A program made the position numbers and the translations under genes. A DNA stretch of 64,000 nt from Poriferisodalis sp022821985 (lineage in GTDB: Bacteria; Actinomycetota; Acidimicrobiia; Acidimicrobiales; Poriferisodalaceae). The stretch is from positions 1,798,001-1,862,000 of the forward strand of contig NZ_OZ244781.1 of the NCBI RefSeq assembly GCF_965219595.1. Direction: 5' to 3'. Numbering within the stretch: position 1 is the stretch's first letter; every line of letters starts with the position of its first letter. The notes below the pieces were generated by a model that was not told where the DNA came from, ran no database searches, and saw only the letters and a list, made by a program, of their open reading frames with translations. Positions 52,351 to 61,063 of the stretch are shown one piece after another.

Positions 52351-53346
52351 CTATTCGGCTGGGAAGGGGAGCTGGAGCCACCAGGGGCGGCTGACGGGGT
52401 CGATACGGCTGACCCACTTCACCCACCAGAAGCCCCGCCTGCCGGGGGCCACCAGCCGCACCGGTGCGCCGTGGCCTCGAAGCAGTGGTTCACCTCCGTA
52501 GCCGATGGCCAAGTACAGGTTGGCGGCGTCGCGGGCGGGGAACAGGCGGCTGTAGCCGGTCAGCGAGGTGACTTCCAGCGTGGGCGCGTCGATGTCTGGG
52601 AACAGCTCAGCCAGGGGCACGGCATCCCACGACTGGCGGCTCCACCATCCGCCGGTGCAGTCGAGGTCGGCGGTCAGGGGCGCGGTCAGTTCGTGGAGGG
52701 CTGCAAGCTGCACTGGCTCGCCTGCGACGGTGAGCTCCCAGTCTGCGGCCGCTACCCGGGGCGACCGGTCATTGAGCCACATGGTCGTCGGCATCTCGGC
52801 GGGGTTGAACGAGCCGATCTCGTGCGAGCCGGTGAATCGCCGGTTGTCGCCCACTACCAGCTGCTGGATCCAGTAGGCCGCGCCCGCGGCTGCCAGCGCG
52901 ATGGCCCCGCCGATGAACGCCCGGCGGTCGAGGTCGCCGATGCCGGGACGGCCCGGCCGGCTGGCGATGTGCCACAGCAGCAGCGGGGCCACGAACGCGA
53001 CCAGCAGGACGTGAGTCCACAACGCCGACCAGTAGCCCACGCCGTGCCACAGCCCGGTTGCGTGCAACACCCCGAGCACAACGGTCGCAACGACGAGAGC
53101 TCCGAGCAGCATCGACAGCCATCGGCTGGCACGGCGGCGCTTCAGCCCGGTGCGCACCGAGCCGCGGAGTTTTGCGGGGGCCAGCGCCAGCAGGCTCAGG
53201 CCGGCGAGGGCGTGCGTGACGGTCAGCCAGCGGCCCCAGCCGGTGCCCACCGCCCACGACGCCAAACCCGTCCCGACCGCAACGATCGCCGCAGCTGCCA
53301 GGAGCACATCGACCTGCCGGGCGGTGAGCTGTATGCCGAGCCTCAT
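52351..53346 (-). CDS. Membrane-bound molybdopterin oxidoreductase (sulfite-oxidase/YedY-like)
   Basis: 331 residues. The N-terminal third has about four membrane helices (VDVLLAAAAIVAVGTGLASW and following), then a short arginine-rich stretch with an additional helix (DRRAFIGGAIALAAAG), then the periplasmic-side catalytic domain. The Mo-pterin site is LDCTGGWWSRQSWDAVPL, with Cys as the molybdenum ligand, followed by VTSLTGYSRLFP, YGGEPLLRGHGAPVRLVAP and GFWWVKWVSRI. Related to YedY/MsrP, here fused to a membrane module, so it may receive electrons from the quinone pool. The start lies at 53346. Confidence 0.82.
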   Translation of the reverse strand: MRLGIQLTARQVDVLLAAAAIVAVGTGLASWAVGTGWGRWLTVTHALAGLSLLALAPAKLRGSVRTGLKRRRASRWLSMLLGALVVATVVLGVLHATGLWHGVGYWSALWTHVLLVAFVAPLLLWHIASRPGRPGIGDLDRRAFIGGAIALAAAGAAYWIQQLVVGDNRRFTGSHEIGSFNPAEMPTTMWLNDRSPRVAAADWELTVAGEPVQLAALHELTAPLTADLDCTGGWWSRQSWDAVPLAELFPDIDAPTLEVTSLTGYSRLFPARDAANLYLAIGYGGEPLLRGHGAPVRLVAPGRRGFWWVKWVSRIDPVSRPWWLQLPFPAE

Positions 53347-53371
53347 GCCATGGCGATTTGCCGCAACGCAG

Positions 53372-54535
53372 TCATGGGCGCACGTCGTTGCTCGTCAGCA
53401 GCTCGCCAGCACCGACAGCGGTGATGCGCTCGTCGAGGGCGAAGCGGTGAGCGCCCGCGTGAACGACGTAAAGATGATCGAGTTCGAGGTCGGCAAGGGC
53501 ACTGCGCATCGAGCGGGTCACCGAGGGCCGCTCCGTGCGTTTGATCTCGAACCCCAGGGTCTGCCCGCCGACCACGAGACGCAGGTCGAGTTCAGCACCG
53601 CCGTGCGTCGACCAGAACGCCGCTGTTGCCCGAGTCGCGCTGTCGAGGCGGGCAAGGAGCAGTTCGACCACCAGGCCTTCCCAGCTCGCGCCGAGCCGGG
53701 GGTGACGCTCGAGTTCGACATGGTCGGCGATCCCGAGCAGTCGGTGCAACAGGCCGGTGTCGCGCACATACACCCGCGGCGACTTGACCTGCCGCTTTCC
53801 GACGTTGGCGAACCAAGGCGGCAGCTGGCGCACGACGAGCGCATCGGTGAGCGCATCCAGATAGCGGCGCACGGTGCTCGCCGAAACATCGACCGATCGG
53901 GCAACCGCGGCGCCGTTCCACGTCTGGCCGTGAAAGTGAGCGACCATCGTCCAGAACCGCCGCATCGCGGCCGCCGGGATGCGGACGCCGAGGTTGGCGA
54001 GGTCGCGTTCCAGGAAGGTGGTGATGTAATCGTCCCGCCAACGGTTGGAGGACGGGAGGTCTGGCGCAAGGAAGGAGGGGGGCAGTCCGCCTCTCAGCCA
54101 GAGTTCGTCGAGCCGCTCCCGGCCGAGGTCGTCGAGACGGAAGCCGGTCAACTCGACGAAACGCACCCGGCCGGCGAGCGTTTCGGCGCTCAGCCCGGTC
54201 AGGTCGGGAGAGGCGCTGCCGAGGACGACGAACCGGCCCGGCCGGCGATGCTGATCCACCAGCACACGCAACGATTTGAAGAGTTCTGGCATGCGCTGTG
54301 CCTCGTCGATCACGATGGTCTCGCCGCGGTCCCGCAACGCGAGCATCGGCTCGGACAGGCGGGCGTGGTCGCGATAGTCCTCAAGGTCGAAGAACGCGGC
54401 GGGCGAGGGCGCGATGACGCGGCGCACCATCGTCGACTTGCCCGCCTGGCGTGGTCCCGTCAGCAAGGTCACCGGCGCTTCGGCAACCGCGGCGCGCAGC
54501 GCTTGTTCGTCAGCCGGCCGAGGCACGAAGGCCAT
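53372..54535 (-). CDS. AAA ATPase with DUF4143 domain (second copy in window)
   Basis: 387 residues. Walker A TGPRQAGKST, Walker B TIVIDEAQRMP, sensor-like RFVVLGSASPD. The DUF4143 half has SRWRDDYITTF-like helices (SNRWRDDYITTFLERDLA), RVYVRDTGLLHRLLG and a PD-(D/E)XK-like FWSTHGGAELDLRLVVGGQTLGFEIKRTERP with D, E and K present. It is distinct from the ATPase at 36054 but of the same family. It lies 25 bp upstream of the molybdoenzyme on the minus strand, though coupling is doubtful. An inverted repeat precedes its start. Confidence 0.85.
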   Translation of the reverse strand: MAFVPRPADEQALRAAVAEAPVTLLTGPRQAGKSTMVRRVIAPSPAAFFDLEDYRDHARLSEPMLALRDRGETIVIDEAQRMPELFKSLRVLVDQHRRPGRFVVLGSASPDLTGLSAETLAGRVRFVELTGFRLDDLGRERLDELWLRGGLPPSFLAPDLPSSNRWRDDYITTFLERDLANLGVRIPAAAMRRFWTMVAHFHGQTWNGAAVARSVDVSASTVRRYLDALTDALVVRQLPPWFANVGKRQVKSPRVYVRDTGLLHRLLGIADHVELERHPRLGASWEGLVVELLLARLDSATRATAAFWSTHGGAELDLRLVVGGQTLGFEIKRTERPSVTRSMRSALADLELDHLYVVHAGAHRFALDERITAVGAGELLTSNDVRP

Positions 54536-54553
54536 GTCCGCCAGTTTATCGTT

Positions 54554-54582
54554 GAAAATCGTTCATTTTTCGGAGGATTTTC
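54554..54582 (-). promoter_or_regulatory. Inverted repeat upstream of DUF4143 ATPase
   Basis: GAAAATC (54554) and its complement GATTTTC (54576) are separated by 15 bp in an AT-rich stretch just upstream of ATG 54535. A TAAACT hexamer follows on the minus strand. Plausible promoter-operator, unproven. Confidence 0.4.
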
Positions 54583-54616
54583 GTGTTAGAAATCAGCAGC
54601 CATCTCCTCCAGCCGC

Positions 54617-55618
54617 TCATGCCCCGAGCGCCGGAATGATCCGCTGGCCGTAGGCGTTCAGGGTTTCGTCCTTGGCATCGTGCATCAGGTAGATGGCGAA
54701 CTGGTCCACGCCGAGATCTCGCAGTTCGCGCAGGCGCGAGACATGGCTGCTGGCGTCGCCGAGAATGCAGAACCGGTCGATCACCTCATCGGGCACGAAG
54801 TCGGTGTGGACGTTGCCGGCCTTGCCATGCTCGGCGTAGTCGTAGCCCTCGCGCCCAGCGATGTAGTCGGTGAGGGCTTGGGGCACCGCGCCCCCGGTGT
54901 CGCCATACCGCTCGACGAGATCGGCCACGTGGTTGCCGACCATGCCGCCGAACCACCGGCACTGGTCGCGTTGGTGGGCAAGGTTGTCACCGACATAGGC
55001 GGGCGCCGCCACACAGATGTACAGGTCGTCGGGGTTCCGTCCGGCGTCGGCCGCAGCCCGGCGGACGGCGGCGACGGTCCACTCGGTGATCTGGGGATCG
55101 GCAAGCTGCAGGATGAACCCGTCGGCCTGCTCGCCGCAGAGTTGCAGCGCCTTCGGTCCGTACGCCGCCATCCAGATGTCGAGCCGGCTGCCCGACGACC
55201 ACGGGATCTGCTGGCGGGTGCCGTTGTAGGTCACCTCGCAGCCTTCGGCCAACCCCTTGATGACCGTCATCGACTCCGACAGCGTGGCCAGGCTGGTGGG
55301 ACGGTGTCCCAGCACTCGCATGGCCGAGTCGCCCCGGCCGATGCCGCACACCGTCCGGTTGCCGAACATGTCGTTGAGCGTGGCGAACAGCGACGCGGTG
55401 ACCGTCCAGTTCCGGGTTCCCGGATTGGTGACCATCGGGCCGACAATCATTCGGTTCGTGGCCGACAGCATCTGGCTGTAGATCACGTAGGGCTCTTGCC
55501 ACAGCACATGGCTGTCGAAGGTCCACCCGTAGTCGAACCCCAGCGTCTCTGCTCGCTGGGCCAGATCAACCACTCGCCACGCGGGCGGATCGGTCTGAAG
55601 AACAACGCCAAAATCCAT
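54617..55618 (-). CDS. LLM-class F420-dependent oxidoreductase (TIGR03842 type)
   Basis: 333 residues, opening MDFGVVLQTDPPAWRVVDLA. Cofactor region VCGIGRGDSAMRVLGHRP, with WTFDSHVLWQEPY at the N-terminal active-site side. It matches the actinobacterial F420 group that is often found next to hydantoinase genes, as here: a dihydropyrimidinase lies 66 bp upstream on the same strand, suggesting a joint pathway for cyclic amides or pyrimidines. That functional link is inferred from context. Confidence 0.85.
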   Translation of the reverse strand: MDFGVVLQTDPPAWRVVDLAQRAETLGFDYGWTFDSHVLWQEPYVIYSQMLSATNRMIVGPMVTNPGTRNWTVTASLFATLNDMFGNRTVCGIGRGDSAMRVLGHRPTSLATLSESMTVIKGLAEGCEVTYNGTRQQIPWSSGSRLDIWMAAYGPKALQLCGEQADGFILQLADPQITEWTVAAVRRAAADAGRNPDDLYICVAAPAYVGDNLAHQRDQCRWFGGMVGNHVADLVERYGDTGGAVPQALTDYIAGREGYDYAEHGKAGNVHTDFVPDEVIDRFCILGDASSHVSRLRELRDLGVDQFAIYLMHDAKDETLNAYGQRIIPALGA

Positions 55619-55684
55619 GTTCTCAGTCCCCCGATCCGCTCCGCTGCCCGAACGCTCCGTTGCGTCGGGCCATGGTGATGCCCC

Positions 55685-57100
55685 CTACTGCAGGTACTGG
55701 CAGAGACCCCGGCGCAGGTACTGGCCGTCGCCGGCCCGCCCCAAGTACTGGTTGTCGTCGATGATCTTGCGACCCCGAGAGAACACCGTGTCGACATGTC
55801 CTGTCACATCGACCCCTTCATAGGCCGAGTGGTCGATGTTCATGTGGTGGTTGTCCACGCTGATGGTCCAGCGATGCTCGGGGTCATAGATCACGACGTC
55901 GGCATCCGAACCTGCCGCGATGATGCCCTTGCGCGGGTACAGGCCCATCATCCGGGCCGGGGTAGTGGCGCAGAGCTCGATCCAGCGTGCCAAGCCGATC
56001 TCGCCTGTCACCACGCCCTGGTAGATCATGTCCATGCGGTGCTCGACGCTGCCGATGCCGTTGGGTATTGCCCGGAAGTCGTTGAGCCCGAGCTCCTTCT
56101 GCTCCTTCATGCAGAACGGGCAGTGGTCGGTGGACACGACGGCGAGATCGTTGGTGCGCAGACCTTTCCACAAGGCGTCCTGGTGGCCTTCTTCGCGGGA
56201 GCGGAGCGGCGGCGAGCAGACGTAGGCGGCACCCTCGAAACCGGGCCGGTTGAGCTGCTCTTCCAGGCTGAAATGCAGGTACTGCGGGTAGGTCTCGGCG
56301 AACACGTTCATGCCGGCGTCGCGTGCGAGGGCCACCTGCTCGAGGGCCTCGGTGGCTGACAGGTGCACGATGTACAGCGGCGCAGCGCCCACCTTCGCCA
56401 GCTGGATCGCCCGGTGGGTGGCTTCTGACTCCAGCTCCTTGCGGCCCACGTAGCCATGAGTGACCGGCGCTGTCTCGCCGCGCTCGAACGCCTGGGCAGC
56501 CAGCACGTCGATGGCCAAGCCATTCTCGGCGTGCATCATGATCAGCCCGCCGTTGCCGGCGGCCTGCTGCATCGCTCGCAGGATCTGCCCGTCGTCGGAG
56601 TAGAAGACCCCCGGATAGGCCATGAACAGTTTGAAGCTGGTGATGCCCTCGTTGACCAGCAGGTCCATTTCTTTCAGCGAATCGTTGTCGACGCCGCCGA
56701 TGATCATGTGAAAGCCGAAGTCGACAGCGCAGTTGCCCTCGGCTTTGGCCATCCATTCATCGAGGCACTCGCGCACGTTCTCGCCGTAGCGCTGCACGGC
56801 GAAATCCACGATCGTGGTGGTGCCGCCCCACGCTGCGGCTCTCGTTCCCGTCTCGAACGTGTCCGAGGCATACGTGCCGCCGAAGGGCAGCTCCATGTGC
56901 GTATGCACGTCCACGCCGCCAGGCACGACGAGCCGTCCGGAAGCATCGATGACCTCAGCGCTCTGCTCGGCGGCAACGGCGATGTCGCTGCCGGGTTGCA
57001 GCACTGCTGCGATCTGCTCACCGTCGATCAGCACCTCGGCCGGATCTGCCCCGGTCGAGCTGACAACGGTGCCCCCCTTGATCAGCGTCGTCATCTCCAT
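55685..57100 (-). CDS. hydA: Dihydropyrimidinase/hydantoinase
   Basis: 471 residues, amidohydrolase fold. Metal-binding DVHTHME (HxH), the carboxylated Lys in TSFKLFMAYPG, His of MMHAENGLA and of IVHLSATEAL, and the fourth metal Asp in VVSTDHCPF. The C-terminal composite strand ends DVTGHVDTVFSRGRKI. The tail after it (DDNQYLGRAGDGQYLRRG) is typical of bacterial dihydropyrimidinases. It hydrolyses dihydrouracil or hydantoins to N-carbamoyl amino acids. Likely an operon with the F420 enzyme. Confidence 0.92.
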   Translation of the reverse strand: MEMTTLIKGGTVVSSTGADPAEVLIDGEQIAAVLQPGSDIAVAAEQSAEVIDASGRLVVPGGVDVHTHMELPFGGTYASDTFETGTRAAAWGGTTTIVDFAVQRYGENVRECLDEWMAKAEGNCAVDFGFHMIIGGVDNDSLKEMDLLVNEGITSFKLFMAYPGVFYSDDGQILRAMQQAAGNGGLIMMHAENGLAIDVLAAQAFERGETAPVTHGYVGRKELESEATHRAIQLAKVGAAPLYIVHLSATEALEQVALARDAGMNVFAETYPQYLHFSLEEQLNRPGFEGAAYVCSPPLRSREEGHQDALWKGLRTNDLAVVSTDHCPFCMKEQKELGLNDFRAIPNGIGSVEHRMDMIYQGVVTGEIGLARWIELCATTPARMMGLYPRKGIIAAGSDADVVIYDPEHRWTISVDNHHMNIDHSAYEGVDVTGHVDTVFSRGRKIIDDNQYLGRAGDGQYLRRGLCQYLQ

Positions 57101-57226
57101 GTTTGTGCACTCCTCGCTCCGTTGGGAGTCCTTGGTGCGTGGCTGGAGGAAAAAAACGAGTCTAGATCAGCCCAAAGAGGGGTTCTGAACCGACGCAGCA
57201 GCCGCCTCATCAGGCAGGATGTAACG

Positions 57227-58594
57227 ATGTCCAAACGCAGCACCACCTTCCGCGGCTGGAAGGTGGTGGGAGCGGGGGCAGTGATCCAAGGGCTGCAGTC
57301 GGCGCTGATCATGCACGCCATGGGCGCCTACTTCGTCGAGCTCGAAGAGGAGTACGGCTGGAGCAAGACGGCGCTGTCGGGCGCGTTCGCGATGAATCGC
57401 GCCGAGACGGCGCTGCTGGGGCCGGCACAAGGTTGGCTGATCGACCGTTTCGGACCCAAAGCCATCACCCGAGCAGGCGCTGTGGGCATGGCGGTCGGCT
57501 TCGTGTGGTTCAGCCAGCTGCATTCGTTGTGGCAGTTCTACGGCGCATTCCTGGTCATGGCCGTCGGCAGCGCGTTCTGCGGATTCTTGACCGTCACCGT
57601 CGCGATCGTCCGATGGTTCGAGCGGCTGCGAGCGCGCGCTCTGGCATTCGGTGGCATGGGCCTCGCTGCGGGCGGGGTGTGCCTTCCGCTCGTGGTGCTG
57701 TCGTTCACATGGTTCGGCTGGCGCTGGACCGCTGCGGTCACCGGCGTCGGGGGTGCCGCTGTCGCGTGGTGGCTGGCCAAGTACCTCGACGGAAGCCCTG
57801 CCGAGTTCGGCCAGGAGGTCGACGGCGGGGCCAAGATTGTCGCTGACGGGAGGACGGTCCGCGCGGAAGGCCTCACCGATGTCCACTTCACGGCGAAGGA
57901 GGCGATACGCACGCGAGCGTTCTGGACGATCTCGTTCGGTCACCTGAGCGCCCTGTTCGTGGTGGGCGCCGTGATGGCGCACCTGCAGCTCTACCTGACG
58001 TCCGAGCGGGGCTACTCGCCGCAGCATGCCAGCTTGTTCGCTGCAGCACTGCCGCTGATGCAGCTGGCCGGCATGGTGGTGGGCGGCTGGCTCGGCGACC
58101 GGGTCAACAAGCGGCTCATTGCGTCGGTCGCCATGTTCGGGCACGCGGGCGGCATCTTGCTGCTGGCGTGGGCGCCCAACGCGTTCGTGGTGGTGCTGTT
58201 CGTAATCTTCCACGGGCTCGCGTGGGGAGCGCGTGGGCCGCTCATGCAAGCCTTGCGAGCCGACTACTTCGGTTCCTCGGCGTTCGCTGCGATCATGGGC
58301 GTGAGTTCGCTCATCGTGATGATCGGGCCGATCGTCGGCCCGATCGCCGCAGGGCGGCTGGCTGACACCACCGGCAGCTACGTCACCGGTTTTGTGGCGC
58401 TTGCAGTGCTCACGGCGCTGGGCATGCTGTTTTTTGTCGTCACGAAGCCGCCGGCGCCGCCGGAGCGAGGCGGCAGCAGCCCTCGCAGGCCTGCGGCCAA
58501 GCCGAACAGCGACGATGTCGATGCTCCCGCCGTCGCTGAGGGGTCGAGCGACGGCGCGGACGTGGGTTCCGCGCAGCGTCAGGTGGCAGGCTGA
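57227..58594 (+). CDS. MFS transporter (OFA/MCT-like)
   Basis: 455 residues from ATG 57227 after CAGGA; the in-frame extension back to 56456 is antisense to hydA and not used. About 12 helices; N-terminal FRGWKVVGAGAVIQGLQSAL with YGWSKTALSGAFAMNRAETALLG resembles the oxalate/formate and monocarboxylate transporter branch. A long hydrophilic Ser/Asp/Gly tail (about 40 residues) follows the last helix. It is 5 bp upstream of the P450 and heads the catabolic operon, so it probably imports that pathway's substrate, likely an organic acid. Confidence 0.85.
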   Translation: MSKRSTTFRGWKVVGAGAVIQGLQSALIMHAMGAYFVELEEEYGWSKTALSGAFAMNRAETALLGPAQGWLIDRFGPKAITRAGAVGMAVGFVWFSQLHSLWQFYGAFLVMAVGSAFCGFLTVTVAIVRWFERLRARALAFGGMGLAAGGVCLPLVVLSFTWFGWRWTAAVTGVGGAAVAWWLAKYLDGSPAEFGQEVDGGAKIVADGRTVRAEGLTDVHFTAKEAIRTRAFWTISFGHLSALFVVGAVMAHLQLYLTSERGYSPQHASLFAAALPLMQLAGMVVGGWLGDRVNKRLIASVAMFGHAGGILLLAWAPNAFVVVLFVIFHGLAWGARGPLMQALRADYFGSSAFAAIMGVSSLIVMIGPIVGPIAAGRLADTTGSYVTGFVALAVLTALGMLFFVVTKPPAPPERGGSSPRRPAAKPNSDDVDAPAVAEGSSDGADVGSAQRQVAG

Positions 58595-58599
58595 GCGGC

Positions 58600-60003
58600 G
58601 TGAGCACGGTTTGTGCCGCGAGCGGCTCGAACAGCACTGCACCGGATCCGACGCAGTTGTTCGATCCGCGCACGTATCTGGACGGCGTGCCCCACGATCT
58701 GATTGCCGAGCTGCGCTCGTGCGCCCCGGTTCACTGGGTGCCCGAGCCGGAGCTCATGGGGTGGGAGGCCGGACCTGGCTTCTGGGCGGTGCTCACGCAC
58801 GAGCTCATGAACCGGGTGCTGCGCGATCCGGGGACGTTCTCGTCCCACCTCGGCGGCACGCAGATCCGTGACCCGGGGACCGCTGCGATGCTCGAATTCG
58901 TCCAGCGGATGATGCTCAATCAGGACCCGCCGCAGCACACGCGGCTGCGGCGCCTGCTGATGCGCTCGTTCACACCGAGCGCGGTGGCTGAGCTGGAGGC
59001 CACCATCTCTGCTCGGGCCGAACGGCTCGTCAGTGCCGTCGTGCATCGCGGGCACGCCGACTTCGCCAAGGAGGTCTCAGCCGAGCTGCCGCTGCTGACG
59101 CTCGCCGACATCATGGGTGTGCCGTCGCAGGACCGGATGCTGCTGTTCGACTGGTCCAACCGGGTCATCGGCTACCAGGACGCCGAGTATTCCGTGTCCG
59201 ACGCATTCGATCCGGCAACAGGGACCGAGATGGCGCAGCGCGCCTGTGAGGTGCGAGCCCAGATCCGCCCCGGTCCCGACGGTCGCATGCCCGACCCGCG
59301 CTCACGCGAGGGCCTCGCAGACATGTACGCCTACGCGCACGATCTTGCGACCTACAAGCGGGCGAACCCGGGCTCTGACGTGGTGTCAATCCTGCTGGCT
59401 GCCGACGACGCCGAGGGCGGCATCACCAACGAAGAGTTCGAGACCATGTTCTTCCTGTTTGCCGTGGCCGGCAACGAGACGTTGCGAAACGGCATGCCCG
59501 GCGGGCTGTGGGCGCTGCTGCAGCATCCCGACCAGCTCGACAAGCTGCTCGCCGACCCGGATCTGCTGCCCGGTGCCATCGAGGAGATGCTGCGGTTCAT
59601 ACCGCCGGTGGTGCACTTCCGCCGCACGGCCTCGCGCGATGTCGAACTCGGCGGCCGCTCCGTGCGTTCGGGCGACAAGGTGGTGGTCTTCCATGTGGCG
59701 GCCAATCGCGACCCGGCCGTATTCGCCGAACCTGACCGGTTCGACATCGAGCGCAGCCCGAACGACCACCTCACCTTCGGGGCAGGTCCGCACTTCTGCC
59801 TGGGCGCTCACCTGGCACGCCGCCAGATGTCCGCGATGTTCACCGAGTCGTTGTGGCGAATGCCGAATCTGCGCCTCGACCCGGCCCGCAGGCCCGAGCG
59901 CCTGCTGTCGAACTTCCAGCACGGCTTCAAGCACCTGCCGGTGCTCTGGGATGTGCCTGCCGGCAGCGAAGCGGCTGCCAGTCGCGAGGCGGCTGCGCAG
60001 TGA
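58600..60003 (+). CDS. Cytochrome P450 (CYP125/CYP111-like)
   Basis: 467 residues from GTG 58600. The I-helix reads FAVAGNETLRNGMPGG, where the alcohol residue is Thr of AGNET. ExxR is EEMLRFIP. The haem loop is FGAGPHFCLGAHLARRQM. The N-terminal HWVPEPELMGWEAGPGFW and LMRSFTPSAVAELEATI match P450s of the steroid and terpenoid-oxidising actinobacterial groups. It overlaps the next gene by 4 bp and is likely the first oxidation step of the operon. Confidence 0.9.
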   Translation: MSTVCAASGSNSTAPDPTQLFDPRTYLDGVPHDLIAELRSCAPVHWVPEPELMGWEAGPGFWAVLTHELMNRVLRDPGTFSSHLGGTQIRDPGTAAMLEFVQRMMLNQDPPQHTRLRRLLMRSFTPSAVAELEATISARAERLVSAVVHRGHADFAKEVSAELPLLTLADIMGVPSQDRMLLFDWSNRVIGYQDAEYSVSDAFDPATGTEMAQRACEVRAQIRPGPDGRMPDPRSREGLADMYAYAHDLATYKRANPGSDVVSILLAADDAEGGITNEEFETMFFLFAVAGNETLRNGMPGGLWALLQHPDQLDKLLADPDLLPGAIEEMLRFIPPVVHFRRTASRDVELGGRSVRSGDKVVVFHVAANRDPAVFAEPDRFDIERSPNDHLTFGAGPHFCLGAHLARRQMSAMFTESLWRMPNLRLDPARRPERLLSNFQHGFKHLPVLWDVPAGSEAAASREAAAQ

Positions 60004-61004
60004 CCGGGCGCCCCGCTGCGCCGCCCATCCGGGTCGGCGTCACACCCGACGTGAAGCTCTGGTCACGACCGTGGGCCGAGCGCCGTCGCATGCTCGAACT
60101 AGTGGCCGACGCGGGCATCGACCACGTGTTCTTCGCCGATCACGTCAGCTTCCGGATCGGGCACGGCAATGACGGCATGGTCACTGCGGCGGCGCTGGCC
60201 AACCTGCATCCCACGCTGGGCGTGTATCTCGGCGTGTACCTGCTGCCGCTGCGCCACCCGATTCCCGTCGCCCGCCAGCTCGCGAACCTGGCGGAGATGG
60301 CACCGGGACGGATCAGCTTCGGCGTGGGCATCGGCGGCGACGACCGCCACGAAGTCGAAGTATGCGGCGTCGATCCGCGAACCCGGGGGCGCCGAACCGA
60401 CGAGTCGCTCGGCATCGTGCTGCGGTTGCTGGCCGGCGAGACCGTCGATCACGCAGGCGAGTTCTTCTCATTCGAACAGGCCCGCATCGTCCCGCTGCCC
60501 GACCCGCCCATCACCACCTACGTCGGCGGCCGTTCCGACGCCGCCATCCGCAGGGCCGGTCGCTTCGCCGACGGCTGGCTGGGCATCTGGTGCACGGTCG
60601 AGCACTACCAGGCGGCGCTTCGCCTGTACGCAGAGACGGCCGCCACCGAGCGGGCGACCGATGCCCCTGCGCCCGGCGCACCGGATCACGGCATCCAGCT
60701 GTGGATCGGCCTGGGCGACACCCGCGAAGAAGCGGCCGGCTGGGTCGGCCCGGAGCTGGAACGCTTCTACCGGGTGCCGTTCAAGGCGTTCGAGAAGTAC
60801 ACGCCCTGCGGCAGGGTCGACGACATCGTCGAGTTCTTCATGCCGTACCTCGACGCCGGCTGCCGCCATATCAACATGACGCTGTGTGGAGGGAACCCCG
60901 ATGAGGCGATACTTGCAGCGGGGGAAGTGGCACAGCGGCTGAAGCAGGCAGACCCGTTCGGCGTCAGCGCCCGATCTGTCGATGCCGTCATGACGCCGAA
61001 GTGA
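60000..61004 (+). CDS. LLM-class F420-dependent oxidoreductase
   Basis: 334 residues from GTG 60000, which overlaps the P450 stop (GTGA); the longer frame from 59853 lies inside the P450. Luciferase-like barrel with GISFGVG-type segment (GRISFGVGIGGDDRHEVEV) and TYVGGRSDAAIRRAGRFADG. Fourth F420-type enzyme in the window. It presumably reduces or oxidises the P450 product. Confidence 0.85.
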   Translation: MTGRPAAPPIRVGVTPDVKLWSRPWAERRRMLELVADAGIDHVFFADHVSFRIGHGNDGMVTAAALANLHPTLGVYLGVYLLPLRHPIPVARQLANLAEMAPGRISFGVGIGGDDRHEVEVCGVDPRTRGRRTDESLGIVLRLLAGETVDHAGEFFSFEQARIVPLPDPPITTYVGGRSDAAIRRAGRFADGWLGIWCTVEHYQAALRLYAETAATERATDAPAPGAPDHGIQLWIGLGDTREEAAGWVGPELERFYRVPFKAFEKYTPCGRVDDIVEFFMPYLDAGCRHINMTLCGGNPDEAILAAGEVAQRLKQADPFGVSARSVDAVMTPK

Positions 61005-61063
61005 GCTGGTCGAGGCAAGGACGCCGCAATGAACGCGACAGCAACGAACGCGACAGGGCCGTC

